A stretch of DNA of 64,000 bases from Nitrospira sp. (GTDB taxonomy: Bacteria; Nitrospirota; Nitrospiria; Nitrospirales; Nitrospiraceae), in contig SWDI01000001.1 in the NCBI GenBank assembly GCA_005116955.1, positions 276,464-340,463 on the forward strand, written 5' to 3'. Position 1 is the stretch's first letter. The number at the start of each line of letters is the position of its first letter. Of this stretch, positions 34,389 to 42,620 are shown in pieces. The position numbers and the translations under genes were made by a program. The notes beneath the pieces were generated by a model. That model saw nothing but the letters and a program-made list of their open reading frames with translations, was not told the DNA's origin and did not search any database.

Positions 34389-35636
34389 ATGACAGTAGAG
34401 CGCACAACCGTCGGTATCTTAGTCGGTGGCGGACCTGCGCCAGGAATCAATAGCGTGATCAACGCGGCGACGATCCGCAGCATTCTAGGCGGCTCGGATG
34501 TGCTTGGAATCATCGATGGTTTCAAATGGCTCATGGAAGGGGGCACAGGACAGGTACGGCCGCTCTCGATCGAAGACGTCAGTCGGATTCATTTTCGAGG
34601 AGGGTCCTATCTGGGCACGTCGCGTGCGAACCCGACGAAGAGTGTCGAGCATCTCGACAATGTCTTGTTCGGACTGTCGAGTCTCGGAATCACACGGCTG
34701 GTGACGATCGGCGGTGATGACACCGCATTTTCAGCGATGAAATTGGAGGAACGGTCTAACGGTCAACTACAAGTAGTCCATATCCCCAAGACGATCGACA
34801 ACGACCTGGATCTTCCTTATGGCATTCCGACGTTCGGGTTTCAAACGGCTCGCCATGTCGGGGCCGAGATCGTGAAAAATCTCATGGTCGATGCCCGAAC
34901 TACAACACGGTGGTATTTGGTCGTGACCATGGGGCGAAAGGCAGGCCATCTCGCCTTGGGGATCGGAAAGGCCGCTGGTGCGACGCTAACGATCGTTCCT
35001 GAAGAGTTTCAAGAGAGGCCGGTCAAGTTACAACGGGTTGTCGATCTTCTAATCGGAGCCATAATCAAGCGGCTTGAACATGGTCGAGCCGATGGAGTTG
35101 CAGTGCTGGCCGAAGGGCTGATCGAAATCATTGATTCAGGAGATCTTGGTGGGTTAGAGCATGTCGAACGAGACGAACACGGCCATTTACGAATGAGCGA
35201 GATAGACATCGGTGATGTGCTGCGGCGTGAACTGACGAAGCAGCTTCACCAGCTGGGGCTTTCCATCAGCCTGGGGGCGAAGAACGTGGGGTATGAGCTC
35301 CGTTGTGCCGATCCAATTCCATACGATATCGAATACACACGCGACCTTGGCTATTGCGCCGCTCAGTACTTACTCGACGGTGGGACATCGGCCATGGTCT
35401 CGATTCAAAATGGACGGTTCACCCCGATTCCATTCAGGCAGATGGTGGATTCCTCCACTGGACGGACCAAGGTGCGGATGGTGGATATCGAATCCCAGTC
35501 CTACCAGATCGCCCGGCAATACATGATTCGACTCACGGAAGCCGACGTGAACAATCAGGACGCGCTGGGCCGCTATGCCGCCTTGGCCGGCCTGTCTGCG
35601 GAGGCGTTTCGAGAACGGTTCGGTACAGTCTGTTGA
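34389..35636 (+). CDS. pfp: 6-phosphofructokinase, probably PPi-dependent
   Basis: 415 residues. Start VGILVGGGPAPGINSVINAA holds the phosphodonor loop. GGDD at residues 108-111 (TIGGDDTAF): the second Asp is the marker of PPi-dependent enzymes, where ATP enzymes have Gly. PKTIDNDL (133-140) is the catalytic loop, and MGRKAGHLALGIG binds fructose-6-phosphate. It catalyses reversible phosphorylation of fructose-6-phosphate and serves glycolysis or gluconeogenesis. An AAGGAGAAG site lies before the ATG at 34389. A universal stress gene follows after 40 bases. Donor specificity is a prediction from one position. Confidence 0.92.
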   Translation: MTVERTTVGILVGGGPAPGINSVINAATIRSILGGSDVLGIIDGFKWLMEGGTGQVRPLSIEDVSRIHFRGGSYLGTSRANPTKSVEHLDNVLFGLSSLGITRLVTIGGDDTAFSAMKLEERSNGQLQVVHIPKTIDNDLDLPYGIPTFGFQTARHVGAEIVKNLMVDARTTTRWYLVVTMGRKAGHLALGIGKAAGATLTIVPEEFQERPVKLQRVVDLLIGAIIKRLEHGRADGVAVLAEGLIEIIDSGDLGGLEHVERDEHGHLRMSEIDIGDVLRRELTKQLHQLGLSISLGAKNVGYELRCADPIPYDIEYTRDLGYCAAQYLLDGGTSAMVSIQNGRFTPIPFRQMVDSSTGRTKVRMVDIESQSYQIARQYMIRLTEADVNNQDALGRYAALAGLSAEAFRERFGTVC

Positions 35637-35676
35637 ATCATATAGGTGCAGCTCGTCAAAAAAAAGGATATCCGAC

Positions 35677-36534
35677 ATGAAGATTCTTGCGACAGTTGAT
35701 GGGTCGAAACATGGGAAGTGGGCGATCGAATGGTTGGCGGAGATGCCGTTCGCGGTGCAGCCGGTTGTTCGTGTGCTGCATATCATCGATGTGGCGAGCG
35801 TTCGGGCTCCCTTTATGATCCAGCCAGCGATCGTCGGGACCGGACGATACATTCAGTCCGAAGTCAAGCGGATGGAGGCAGCGGCCAAGTCCACTAAGAA
35901 AGAGTCGGAGGGTTTGTTGTCAACGCTTGGCTTGAGCGGGACCGTGACGACCGACCAGGGCGCGGTGGCAGCGACGATCATGAAGCATGCGCAGCGTGGG
36001 GTTGGACTTCTGTCGATCGGGTCCCGAGGCTTGGATGCCTTAGACCGCTTTATGCTGGGCAGCATCTCGAATCATGCTATTCACCATGCACCTTGTTCTG
36101 TACTGGTGGTGAAAGAGAGTCCTCGGCCTGTACGGCATCTGGTTGTAGCAATTGATGGCTCGTCAGCCTCAGATAAGGCGGTTAAGTTCCTGATTCGCAA
36201 CGTCAACCCGACACCCGACGGTCTGGATCGCGAACCAGTCGTGGTGACCGTGATACATGCCGTGCCCTATTTTAAGTATCCAGAAGTAAAAGAAGCCGGG
36301 AAAGCGCTGGTCCAGCGCTATGGTGCTAAGCTCTCGAAATCAGGCTTCCAGATCCGTGAAGTCTTGAGGCTGGGGAAGCCAGCGGACGAGATTCTGACAG
36401 TGGCCAAACAGGAGAAGGCGGATCTGATTGTGACCGGAGCGAAGGGCCTGGGCGCAATCCGCCGAGTGCTGCTTGGCAGCGTCTCTACCCGTGTGGTGCA
36501 GCATGCCCACTGTGGAGTGCTCGTGGTCCGCTGA
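35677..36534 (+). CDS. Universal stress protein, two UspA domains
   Basis: 285 residues; the ATG at 35677 has AAAAAGGATA upstream. Domain 1: MKILATVDGSKHG ... SIGSRGLDALDRFMLGSISNHAIHHAPCSVLVV. Domain 2: VRHLVVAIDGSSASD ... VTGAKGLGAIRRVLLGSVSTRVV. Both nucleotide motifs follow G-2x-G-9x-GS. It lies 40 bases after the phosphofructokinase gene, so energy metabolism and stress may be linked in one transcript. Confidence 0.9.
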   Translation: MKILATVDGSKHGKWAIEWLAEMPFAVQPVVRVLHIIDVASVRAPFMIQPAIVGTGRYIQSEVKRMEAAAKSTKKESEGLLSTLGLSGTVTTDQGAVAATIMKHAQRGVGLLSIGSRGLDALDRFMLGSISNHAIHHAPCSVLVVKESPRPVRHLVVAIDGSSASDKAVKFLIRNVNPTPDGLDREPVVVTVIHAVPYFKYPEVKEAGKALVQRYGAKLSKSGFQIREVLRLGKPADEILTVAKQEKADLIVTGAKGLGAIRRVLLGSVSTRVVQHAHCGVLVVR

Positions 36535-36609
36535 AGATCAAAAGTAGGGGGTGGATCATGGCCGGAGGAACAGGCTTGACGGAAAGGAAGAAGGCGCCAT
36601 AGACTGACA

Positions 36610-36633
36610 CCCTCTCGGCTCAACAAGAGAGGG
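36610..36633 (+). promoter_or_regulatory. Hairpin covering the marR ribosome-binding site
   Basis: A perfect 7-bp inverted repeat CCCTCTC ... GAGAGGG with a 10-base loop. The 3' arm is the Shine-Dalgarno sequence itself (GAGAGGGG, 5 bases before the ATG at 36640). In RNA it would hide the ribosome-binding site; in DNA it could be a repressor site. Confidence 0.45.
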
Positions 36634-36639
36634 GACCGT

Positions 36640-37302
36640 ATGACCGCATTAATGAATATTGACCAAGAGTCGCTCCCGGATCGTTTAGTGACGGGGCTTT
36701 CAAAAATCGGGTTGGCGATGAAGAGCCGTGCCTGGAGACGAAAGGGACAGGCAGGGATTGGTCCCTTGCAAATCCAAGTGCTGACGTTTCTCCGATCTCG
36801 CCCGACTCATTCGGCTTCCGTTTCAACGATTGCCCGAGAGCTCTCCGTGAAACTGCCGACTGCTTCTGAAGTCATCCGAACGCTTGAGGGGAAGCGATTG
36901 GTCCGCCGGCGCCGTCGTGAAATCGACAACCGTGTTGTGACGGTTCACCTCACCGCCCTCGGGGCGAAGGCAGGCCATGTGGAAAACCGATGGCCGGAGA
37001 TTTTGGCGTCTGCGACCAAGAATTTGTCGGTGCCAGAGCAGGTCGCGCTTCTTGGTTCGCTCGTGAAGCTGATTCGCGCGCTTCAATTGCAAGGAGAAAT
37101 TCCTGTTGCGCGCATGTGCGTCTCCTGCGAGCATTTCCGTCCGCATGCCTATGCGGAATCTGACCAACCACATCACTGCGACTTCTACCATGTGGCATTT
37201 GGAGATCAGGCATTTCGCCTTGATTGTCCAGAGTACGTGGAAGGTCCAGCGGAAGATCCGGGGAATACTACCGACTCTCACAAAGCTGTGAGCATGGCCT
37301 AA
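36640..37302 (+). CDS. MarR-family regulator with C-terminal four-Cys cluster
   Basis: 220 residues. The winged helix is at residues of about 40-105: GIGPLQIQVLTFLRSRP, VSTIARELSVKLPTASEVIR, and wing RRRREIDNRVVTVHLT. After the dimerisation helices, the C-terminal tail has Cys160, Cys163, Cys180 and Cys196 (MCVSC, HHCDF, LDCPE), spaced like a zinc or Fe-S site. Such tails occur in some MarR proteins and could sense redox or metal (inference). Its mRNA start lies in a hairpin. It is transcribed toward a convergent lipoprotein gene. Confidence 0.88.
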   Translation: MTALMNIDQESLPDRLVTGLSKIGLAMKSRAWRRKGQAGIGPLQIQVLTFLRSRPTHSASVSTIARELSVKLPTASEVIRTLEGKRLVRRRRREIDNRVVTVHLTALGAKAGHVENRWPEILASATKNLSVPEQVALLGSLVKLIRALQLQGEIPVARMCVSCEHFRPHAYAESDQPHHCDFYHVAFGDQAFRLDCPEYVEGPAEDPGNTTDSHKAVSMA

Positions 37303-37309
37303 GGCCTAC

Positions 37310-37900
37310 CTACCGGCTGACGCTTATGCTGGGCAGCTTCTGTGGCGGTTGCTCTGTTCGGCTGAGGTAGAGTGCTCCGTCCGCCTCGACCTGCCTCATT
37401 AAGTCTTCCAACGCTCCCTGTAACGCGGTTTCGATGGGGTTACGGTCCGACGCCGTGACCCACCGCACCGATGATCCCGCTGCAGTGTGTTCGGCACGAT
37501 AGGACTTCATCACCCCGGCAGCTTCGCTCATCTCTGCTTGTAGCACGATTCGATAATGATAGAGGCTGCTGCGAGAGGTCAGCGTCAATTTCGTGGCCAC
37601 GCGAAGTGTCAGGTCGGCTGGGTCAGGCGAGACTGACGTGAAGGTGCCTCGTTGTTGCAGGTATCGCACGACGGCCTGTTTCAGGTCGAGATGCGACCAT
37701 TCCAGCAAGGCGATACCTGGCCGATGGTCCGCGCCTTCCATTGCAATCGGGCTGACAACGGCCTGAAGCGTTCGAGGGATCGTGATGGACGACACGCTGG
37801 TGGGGAGAGGCGTCACCTGAATCCGATGGACACACCCCACCCCTGTGAGATAGAGGGCTAGCAGGAGCATTGTGAACCGTCTCGAGTGGGTCATTGGCAA
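37310..37900 (-). CDS. Predicted outer-membrane-associated lipoprotein
   Basis: 196 residues with a lipobox (ALYLTGVGC, Cys23). The mature part has an alpha/beta pattern (IALLEWSHLDLKQAVVRYLQQ, DLTLRVATKLTLTSRSSLYHYRIVLQAEM) reminiscent of small ABC-transport auxiliary or LptE-like lipoproteins, but the match is weak and no transport gene is nearby. It ends 8 bases from the convergent MarR stop. The next gene upstream on the same strand also encodes a lipoprotein. Confidence 0.7.
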   Translation of the reverse strand: MPMTHSRRFTMLLLALYLTGVGCVHRIQVTPLPTSVSSITIPRTLQAVVSPIAMEGADHRPGIALLEWSHLDLKQAVVRYLQQRGTFTSVSPDPADLTLRVATKLTLTSRSSLYHYRIVLQAEMSEAAGVMKSYRAEHTAAGSSVRWVTASDRNPIETALQGALEDLMRQVEADGALYLSRTEQPPQKLPSISVSR

Positions 37901-37949
37901 TCAATGGATAGGCGGCTCGACCCTTCCCACAGTGTTTTGATCCGCGCGA

Positions 37950-38441
37950 TTAGTGAGTCGAGCTGGGAGAGGGCCCTGACAGGATTTCCAAGTCGTTCAA
38001 CGCTCGAGCAGCCTGTTCTCGATAGGTACGTTCCGTGGGGTTCGTGTAGGTATCGACCACACGTTGATAGGATGCACGGGCTTTCTCCGGTTGCTGCTTG
38101 ATCGCGAAATATTGTCCCAACGCGATCCAGTTCTGAGCCGCCGTTCCACGAGCCGTTTTCATGAGTGCGAACTCCCGTTCCACCTGCGATGTCCCCTGCA
38201 ACTGACCTTGCTTCCTGACGGTGTCCGCCATCTGATCAGCCATGGCTTCGAGCTGCTCATTTTCGTGAACCGCTGCGGCCACTCGATTGGCCTTGAGGTG
38301 CGTATAGAAGTTCTCGACGTGGTCCTTCATGACATCCGCTCGCCGCTGATATGGGTCTGCGGCACAACCAGACATTATCAACACGAACAAGGCGATGACA
38401 CCTGCTGTTTGGTAGAAGTCATGGCGACCGGAGATCTTCAT
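37950..38441 (-). CDS. Predicted lipoprotein with TPR-like helices
   Basis: 163 residues from the ATG at 38441, which has GAGGAG upstream; an upstream in-frame start at 38534 has no such site. The signal peptide ends in FVLIMSGC with lipobox Cys26. The mature part is almost all helical: NFYTHLKANRVAAAVHENEQ, then an ALGQYFAIKQQPEKARASYQ repeat resembling a tetratricopeptide motif, and EQAARALNDLEIL. TPR modules bind protein partners, so it may scaffold an envelope complex. No specific family recognised. Confidence 0.72.
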   Translation of the reverse strand: MKISGRHDFYQTAGVIALFVLIMSGCAADPYQRRADVMKDHVENFYTHLKANRVAAAVHENEQLEAMADQMADTVRKQGQLQGTSQVEREFALMKTARGTAAQNWIALGQYFAIKQQPEKARASYQRVVDTYTNPTERTYREQAARALNDLEILSGPSPSSTH

Positions 38442-38644
38442 ATGGCTCCTCGGTGGATAAGAGTCCTCGTAAATTATCCGGTGGGAGTGTAACATACCCC
38501 CAGCCGTGCGAATACTAACTGGACCGGATGGCACGAAGCCCCTTGAACCGCTGACGGCGGCTGCGCTATCTTAGTCGCCGGTTTACTCGCGACGAAAATC
38601 TCGGCGGGGCTAAGGATGGGCCTTCGAACAACGAGGAGGATGAT

Positions 38645-39070
<426 letters not shown>

Positions 39071-39166
39071 CACGCACGTATCGGCTCACGTTCAGCGGTC
39101 AGTTTTCGGCGACGTGGCGGGAGTCCGTCGGCGAAGGCTGGCCGCTGATCGTTTTTGGAGAGAGGA

Positions 39167-40447
39167 ATGAAAGGTCTCAGTCTCCTTACCCCGATCGACT
39201 CCACGCAGTTGGAGAAGGAAACGCTGCGGATCTACGAGGTCTGTGACGGCTGCCGGCGCTGCTTCAATCTTTGTCCCTCGTTCAATACGCTCTTAGATCG
39301 GATTGATGTGTGCGAGAGTGATGTGGCCAAGCTGACCCCGGCCGATCATCATCAAGTCGTCGACGAATGCTACTACTGCAAGCTCTGTTTCAATCATTGT
39401 CCCTATACGCCGCCGCATCACTATGCAATCGACTTCCCGCACTTGATGATCGCCTGGAAGAAGCGTCTTGCGGCGGAGCGCGGTGTTCGATGGCGAGATC
39501 GCCTGTTGATCATGACGGATGCGATTGGAAGACTTGGCAGCGCCACCGCCTCGCTCACGAACAGGTTGTTGGGGAACCGGCTTGTGCGCCGCCTTCTGGA
39601 GCGGGTCATGGGGATTCATCGCGACCGTCAGCTGTTGCACTTCTCTCAAGAGACATTTCCACGCTGGTTTGGCCGTCGAACTAAAACGGCCATAGCTGAT
39701 CCACCCATTCGCAAGGTCGCCCTCTTTGCCAGTTGCCTCGTGAACTTTCAGGCGACCGATGTCGGGAAGGCGACGGTGCAAGTGTTGGAGAAGAACGGGG
39801 TCCAGGTGGTGGTACCGGAGCAACGCTGCTGCGGGATGCCTAGTTTCGATATTGGGGATACTCAGGCGATTCAACAGGCTGCTCAAAGTAACGTTGCGTC
39901 ATTGTACCCGTTGGTCGCTGAAGGATACGATGTAGTCGTCCCAACCGCCAGTTGCAGCTTGATGTTGAAACGAGAATATCCGGAACTCGTTTGCGATGAG
40001 AAGACGAAGCGGGTCGCGGAGCGGACCTTCGATGTCTGTGAATATCTGATGGCCATGAAAAAAACAGGCCAGTTGGCGACCGATTTCACGCAGAAGCCAG
40101 GGCGAGTCGCCTATCAGATTCCCTGCCACCTGAGGGATCAAAATATCGGGTTTAAATCCAGAGAACTCATGGAGTGTGCCGGTGCTCAAGTCGAGGTGAT
40201 CGAACAGTGTTCGGGGCATGACGGCGCTTGGTCAGCCAAGACGGAGTTTTTCCAGCTTTCGATGAAGATTGCCGGGAAGGCCATGCGAGCGATCGAGCGC
40301 ACGCCAGCGGACCTTGTCGCGTCGGACTGTCCCCTGGCCGGCTTACAGTTGGATCAGGCCGGCGCGTCGGCCCATGCCGGAGGACGGAGCACGCTGCATC
40401 CGATTCAGATTGTCCGTGATGCCTATGGGTTGCCACGACAACCATGA
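39167..40447 (+). CDS. Fe-S oxidoreductase of the GlpC/HdrD type
   Basis: 426 residues from the ATG at 39167 (GAGAGG upstream). Two [4Fe-4S] ferredoxin motifs are at the N-terminus: Cys26, 29, 32, 36 in CDGCRRCFNLCP and Cys68, 71, 74, 78 in CYYCKLCFNHCP. The rest carries two cysteine-rich (CCG) domains: QRCCGMPSFDIG intact, and EQCSGHDGAW where the second Cys is Ser. Such proteins pass electrons between membrane or quinone pools and a partner, as in glycerol-3-phosphate dehydrogenase C or heterodisulfide reductase D. The flanking rubrerythrin suggests delivery of electrons for peroxide reduction (inference). Confidence 0.9.
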   Translation: MKGLSLLTPIDSTQLEKETLRIYEVCDGCRRCFNLCPSFNTLLDRIDVCESDVAKLTPADHHQVVDECYYCKLCFNHCPYTPPHHYAIDFPHLMIAWKKRLAAERGVRWRDRLLIMTDAIGRLGSATASLTNRLLGNRLVRRLLERVMGIHRDRQLLHFSQETFPRWFGRRTKTAIADPPIRKVALFASCLVNFQATDVGKATVQVLEKNGVQVVVPEQRCCGMPSFDIGDTQAIQQAAQSNVASLYPLVAEGYDVVVPTASCSLMLKREYPELVCDEKTKRVAERTFDVCEYLMAMKKTGQLATDFTQKPGRVAYQIPCHLRDQNIGFKSRELMECAGAQVEVIEQCSGHDGAWSAKTEFFQLSMKIAGKAMRAIERTPADLVASDCPLAGLQLDQAGASAHAGGRSTLHPIQIVRDAYGLPRQP

Positions 40448-40496
40448 TACTGGAGTCAGCGTCACGCTGGACGAATCACGAGAGAGGGGACAATCA

Positions 40497-41087
40497 ATGA
40501 AAACAATCGCTCCAGAAGATATCATTCCGCACCAGGAGTACGAGCGGCAGCGTGAGGATTTTCGAGCGAACATCATTGTGCTGAAGCAGCGGCGGCGCAT
40601 GTCGGTCGGCCCCTGTATGACAATGGTATTCGAGAATCGTGACACGGTGCAGTTTCAAATTCAGGAGATGATCCGCGTCGAGCGGATTTTCGATCCGGTC
40701 AAGGTTCAGGATGAACTAGATGTGTACAATGCCCTTCTACCGGCTCCTGGCGAGTTGAGCGCGACCCTGTTAATCGAAATCACCCAGGACGCGATGATCA
40801 AGGAACGGCTCGATCAGTTCATGGGGTTGGATCACGGAGAAACAGTAGCCATTGTCGCTGGAGGCGAGGAAGTATTCGGCGAATTTGAAGGAGGCCGGAG
40901 CCATGAGACGAAAATCAGCGCGGTCCATTTCGTAAAGTTTCGACCGACCGCATCCATGACCAAGACCTTTGCAGACCTCAGTCAACCTGTGACGATCCGT
41001 GTCGACCATGGCGACTATCGAGAAAAGGCGCCTGTGTCCGGTACGATGCGCGAAGAGTGGCTTGCCGATTTAAGAGGCGGTGCGTAG
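40497..41087 (+). CDS. DUF3501 family protein
   Basis: 196 residues from the ATG at 40497 (GAGAGGGG upstream). The text KTIAPEDIIPHQEYERQRED, VGPCMTMVFENRDTVQFQIQ and DHGETVAIV is typical of DUF3501, which commonly sits next to rubrerythrin and a GlpC-like Fe-S protein, as here. No catalytic motif is known. Its tie to the cluster suggests a shared redox role. Confidence 0.85.
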   Translation: MKTIAPEDIIPHQEYERQREDFRANIIVLKQRRRMSVGPCMTMVFENRDTVQFQIQEMIRVERIFDPVKVQDELDVYNALLPAPGELSATLLIEITQDAMIKERLDQFMGLDHGETVAIVAGGEEVFGEFEGGRSHETKISAVHFVKFRPTASMTKTFADLSQPVTIRVDHGDYREKAPVSGTMREEWLADLRGGA

Positions 41088-41099
41088 CACCGAGAAACC

Positions 41100-41852
41100 A
41101 TGCCCCCTGTCTTGTTGACCAAGCGCATCGAATTTTCCGCCTCCCATCGCTATGGCCGGCCGGAATGGGATGACGTGAAGAATCGTACGGTATTTGGGCG
41201 CTGCTACAATCCTCCCGCGCACGGACACAACTACCTGCTTGAACTCACCGTCTCCGGCGACATTGATCCCACGACCGGCATGGTCGTCAATCTGTTCGAT
41301 CTCAAACGGGTGCTCCTGGACGTGATCGAAGAGTTTGATCACAAGAACCTGAATCTCGACATGCCCTACTTCAAAGACCGGATTCCGACCTCCGAAAATT
41401 TCGCGCATGTGCTGTGGACGAAGTTGTCGGCTCAACGGGATATCGGTGCTCTCCACACCCTTCGGCTCTGTGAGGACGAAGATCTCTATGCCGAAGTCAC
41501 CGCAGAGGATGGGCCGGATGCCGCTGCAATTGCAAAGCGATATTCGTTCAATGCGATCCACGAGAACCATCAGGGGCGAGATTGGGACTGCTACGTGACG
41601 GTTCGCGGGACGATCGATCCGGTGACGGGCATGGTGACCGATATCGGAGCGTTGGATCGACTGGTACAGGACCGGGTCATCACGCCATTTGATCGGCAGG
41701 ATCTCCGCCAGGTGCTTGGCTCTGAAACGGTGAAGGGAGATGCCCTCGCCAAGACCATCTGGGACCGCCTCGCCGGGCATCTCTCAGGCGGAACGCTCCA
41801 CAACGTCCGTCTTGTCCAAACCCGCGACCTCTCGTTCGACTACGCGGGTTGA
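41100..41852 (+). CDS. Two-domain 6-pyruvoyltetrahydropterin synthase-like protein
   Basis: 250 residues. Domain 1 (1-130): FSASHRY (His16), FGRCYNPPAHGHNY with Cys35, His41 and His43, and PTSENFAHVLW. These are the zinc ligands and catalytic residues of PTPS/QueD. Domain 2 (about 145-250) repeats the fold (RYSFNAIHENHQGRDWDCYVTV, IDPVTGMVTDIGALDRLV, VKGDALAKTIWDRL), but the HGH zinc motif is replaced by GRDWDC, so it looks catalytically degenerate. Possible products are 6-pyruvoyl- or 6-carboxy-tetrahydropterin, the latter in queuosine synthesis. No queuosine genes are adjacent. The DUF3501 gene ends 12 bases upstream. Confidence 0.85.
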   Translation: MPPVLLTKRIEFSASHRYGRPEWDDVKNRTVFGRCYNPPAHGHNYLLELTVSGDIDPTTGMVVNLFDLKRVLLDVIEEFDHKNLNLDMPYFKDRIPTSENFAHVLWTKLSAQRDIGALHTLRLCEDEDLYAEVTAEDGPDAAAIAKRYSFNAIHENHQGRDWDCYVTVRGTIDPVTGMVTDIGALDRLVQDRVITPFDRQDLRQVLGSETVKGDALAKTIWDRLAGHLSGGTLHNVRLVQTRDLSFDYAG

Positions 41853-41912
41853 CCGGATAGCCCCATTCTTTTTAATTTCAACCCACCCCAACCACTTAAC
41901 AGATCGACATAT

Positions 41913-42176
41913 CTATCGATAGACCTCGCGTCGATGTCCGATCTTCACGATCTCAACGCGACGGGCGGTATCGTCAATGCCGTAGACAATGCGATAGTCA
42001 CCTTGCCGAATGCGATAGCGTTCGGATTCGCCTGAGAGTTTTTCGCATCCCGACGGCCGAGGCTGTTGGGCCAAGCCTCGAATGCGATCGACGACCCGCT
42101 TGAGGTCACCCGAAGGTACCGCCTTCAGCTCCTTCTCGGCGGATCGCTTGATGACGAGGCTATAAGGTTCCGTCAC
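41913..42176 (-). CDS. RelE/ParE-family toxin
   Basis: 87 residues. The RelE fold is visible in YSLVIKRSAEKELKAVPSGD, KLSGESERYRIRQGDYRIVY and VEIVKIGHRREVY, with the basic C-terminal end expected of mRNA interferases. These toxins cleave ribosome-bound mRNA. The antitoxin gene overlaps it by 17 bases on the upstream side, the usual arrangement. Confidence 0.9.
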   Translation of the reverse strand: MTEPYSLVIKRSAEKELKAVPSGDLKRVVDRIRGLAQQPRPSGCEKLSGESERYRIRQGDYRIVYGIDDTARRVEIVKIGHRREVYR

Positions 42177-42390
42177 GCTTCAACTCCTCGAGAACCTTCT
42201 CGAATGAGCGCGATGGTTCTTTCGCGCGGCGTTCAAATGCTTCCAGGTCCAAGGCATCCTCTCGAAGAGATTCCAGCACGGCGGCATTGACCAAGTCGGA
42301 GACAGACCGGTCTGTGGTGGCGGCTTTGACCTTGAGGGCTCGATAGACTTTGGGCTTCAAATAGATTGTCGTGCGGGTGTCCGATGGCAT
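42160..42390 (-). CDS. Ribbon-helix-helix antitoxin
   Basis: 76 residues. The N-terminal RTTIYLKPKVYRALKVKAAT and DRSVSDLVNAAVLESL match a ribbon-helix-helix DNA-binding domain. The polar acidic tail (DLEAFERRAKEPSRSFEKVL) would wrap the toxin. AGGAGGAG lies 5 bases before the ATG. The TA promoter is immediately upstream. It likely autoregulates the operon. Confidence 0.9.
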   Translation of the reverse strand: MPSDTRTTIYLKPKVYRALKVKAATTDRSVSDLVNAAVLESLREDALDLEAFERRAKEPSRSFEKVLEELKRDGTL

Positions 42391-42394
42391 AGTG

Positions 42395-42434
42395 CTCCTC
42401 CTTTATGACGTTTAGACATTATAGCATCATGATG
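42395..42434 (-). promoter_or_regulatory. TA operon promoter, operator palindrome and RBS
   Basis: On the minus strand a TATAAT -10 box lies at 42418-42423. It adjoins a perfect 10-bp palindrome CATCATGATG (42425-42434) between -10 and -35, a good site for autorepression. AAGGAGGAG (42395-42403) is the ribosome-binding site. The -35 is not clear. Confidence 0.6.
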
Positions 42435-42620
42435 TTAAAGCGCCACCAGTCTCCTTTCCATGCCTTCTTCCTCCCGGCTTGCCTGTGACGAGCACCTCAC
42501 GTCTTATCCTGAGCTTATCGAAGGGCAACACATGCTCCCCAAGAGAGGGCGTGGTTTCTTCCAGGGAAAACGGGTAAGCTTCGGCGCTGATTTCCCTACA
42601 GTTGCCTGGAGACCCTCCGT

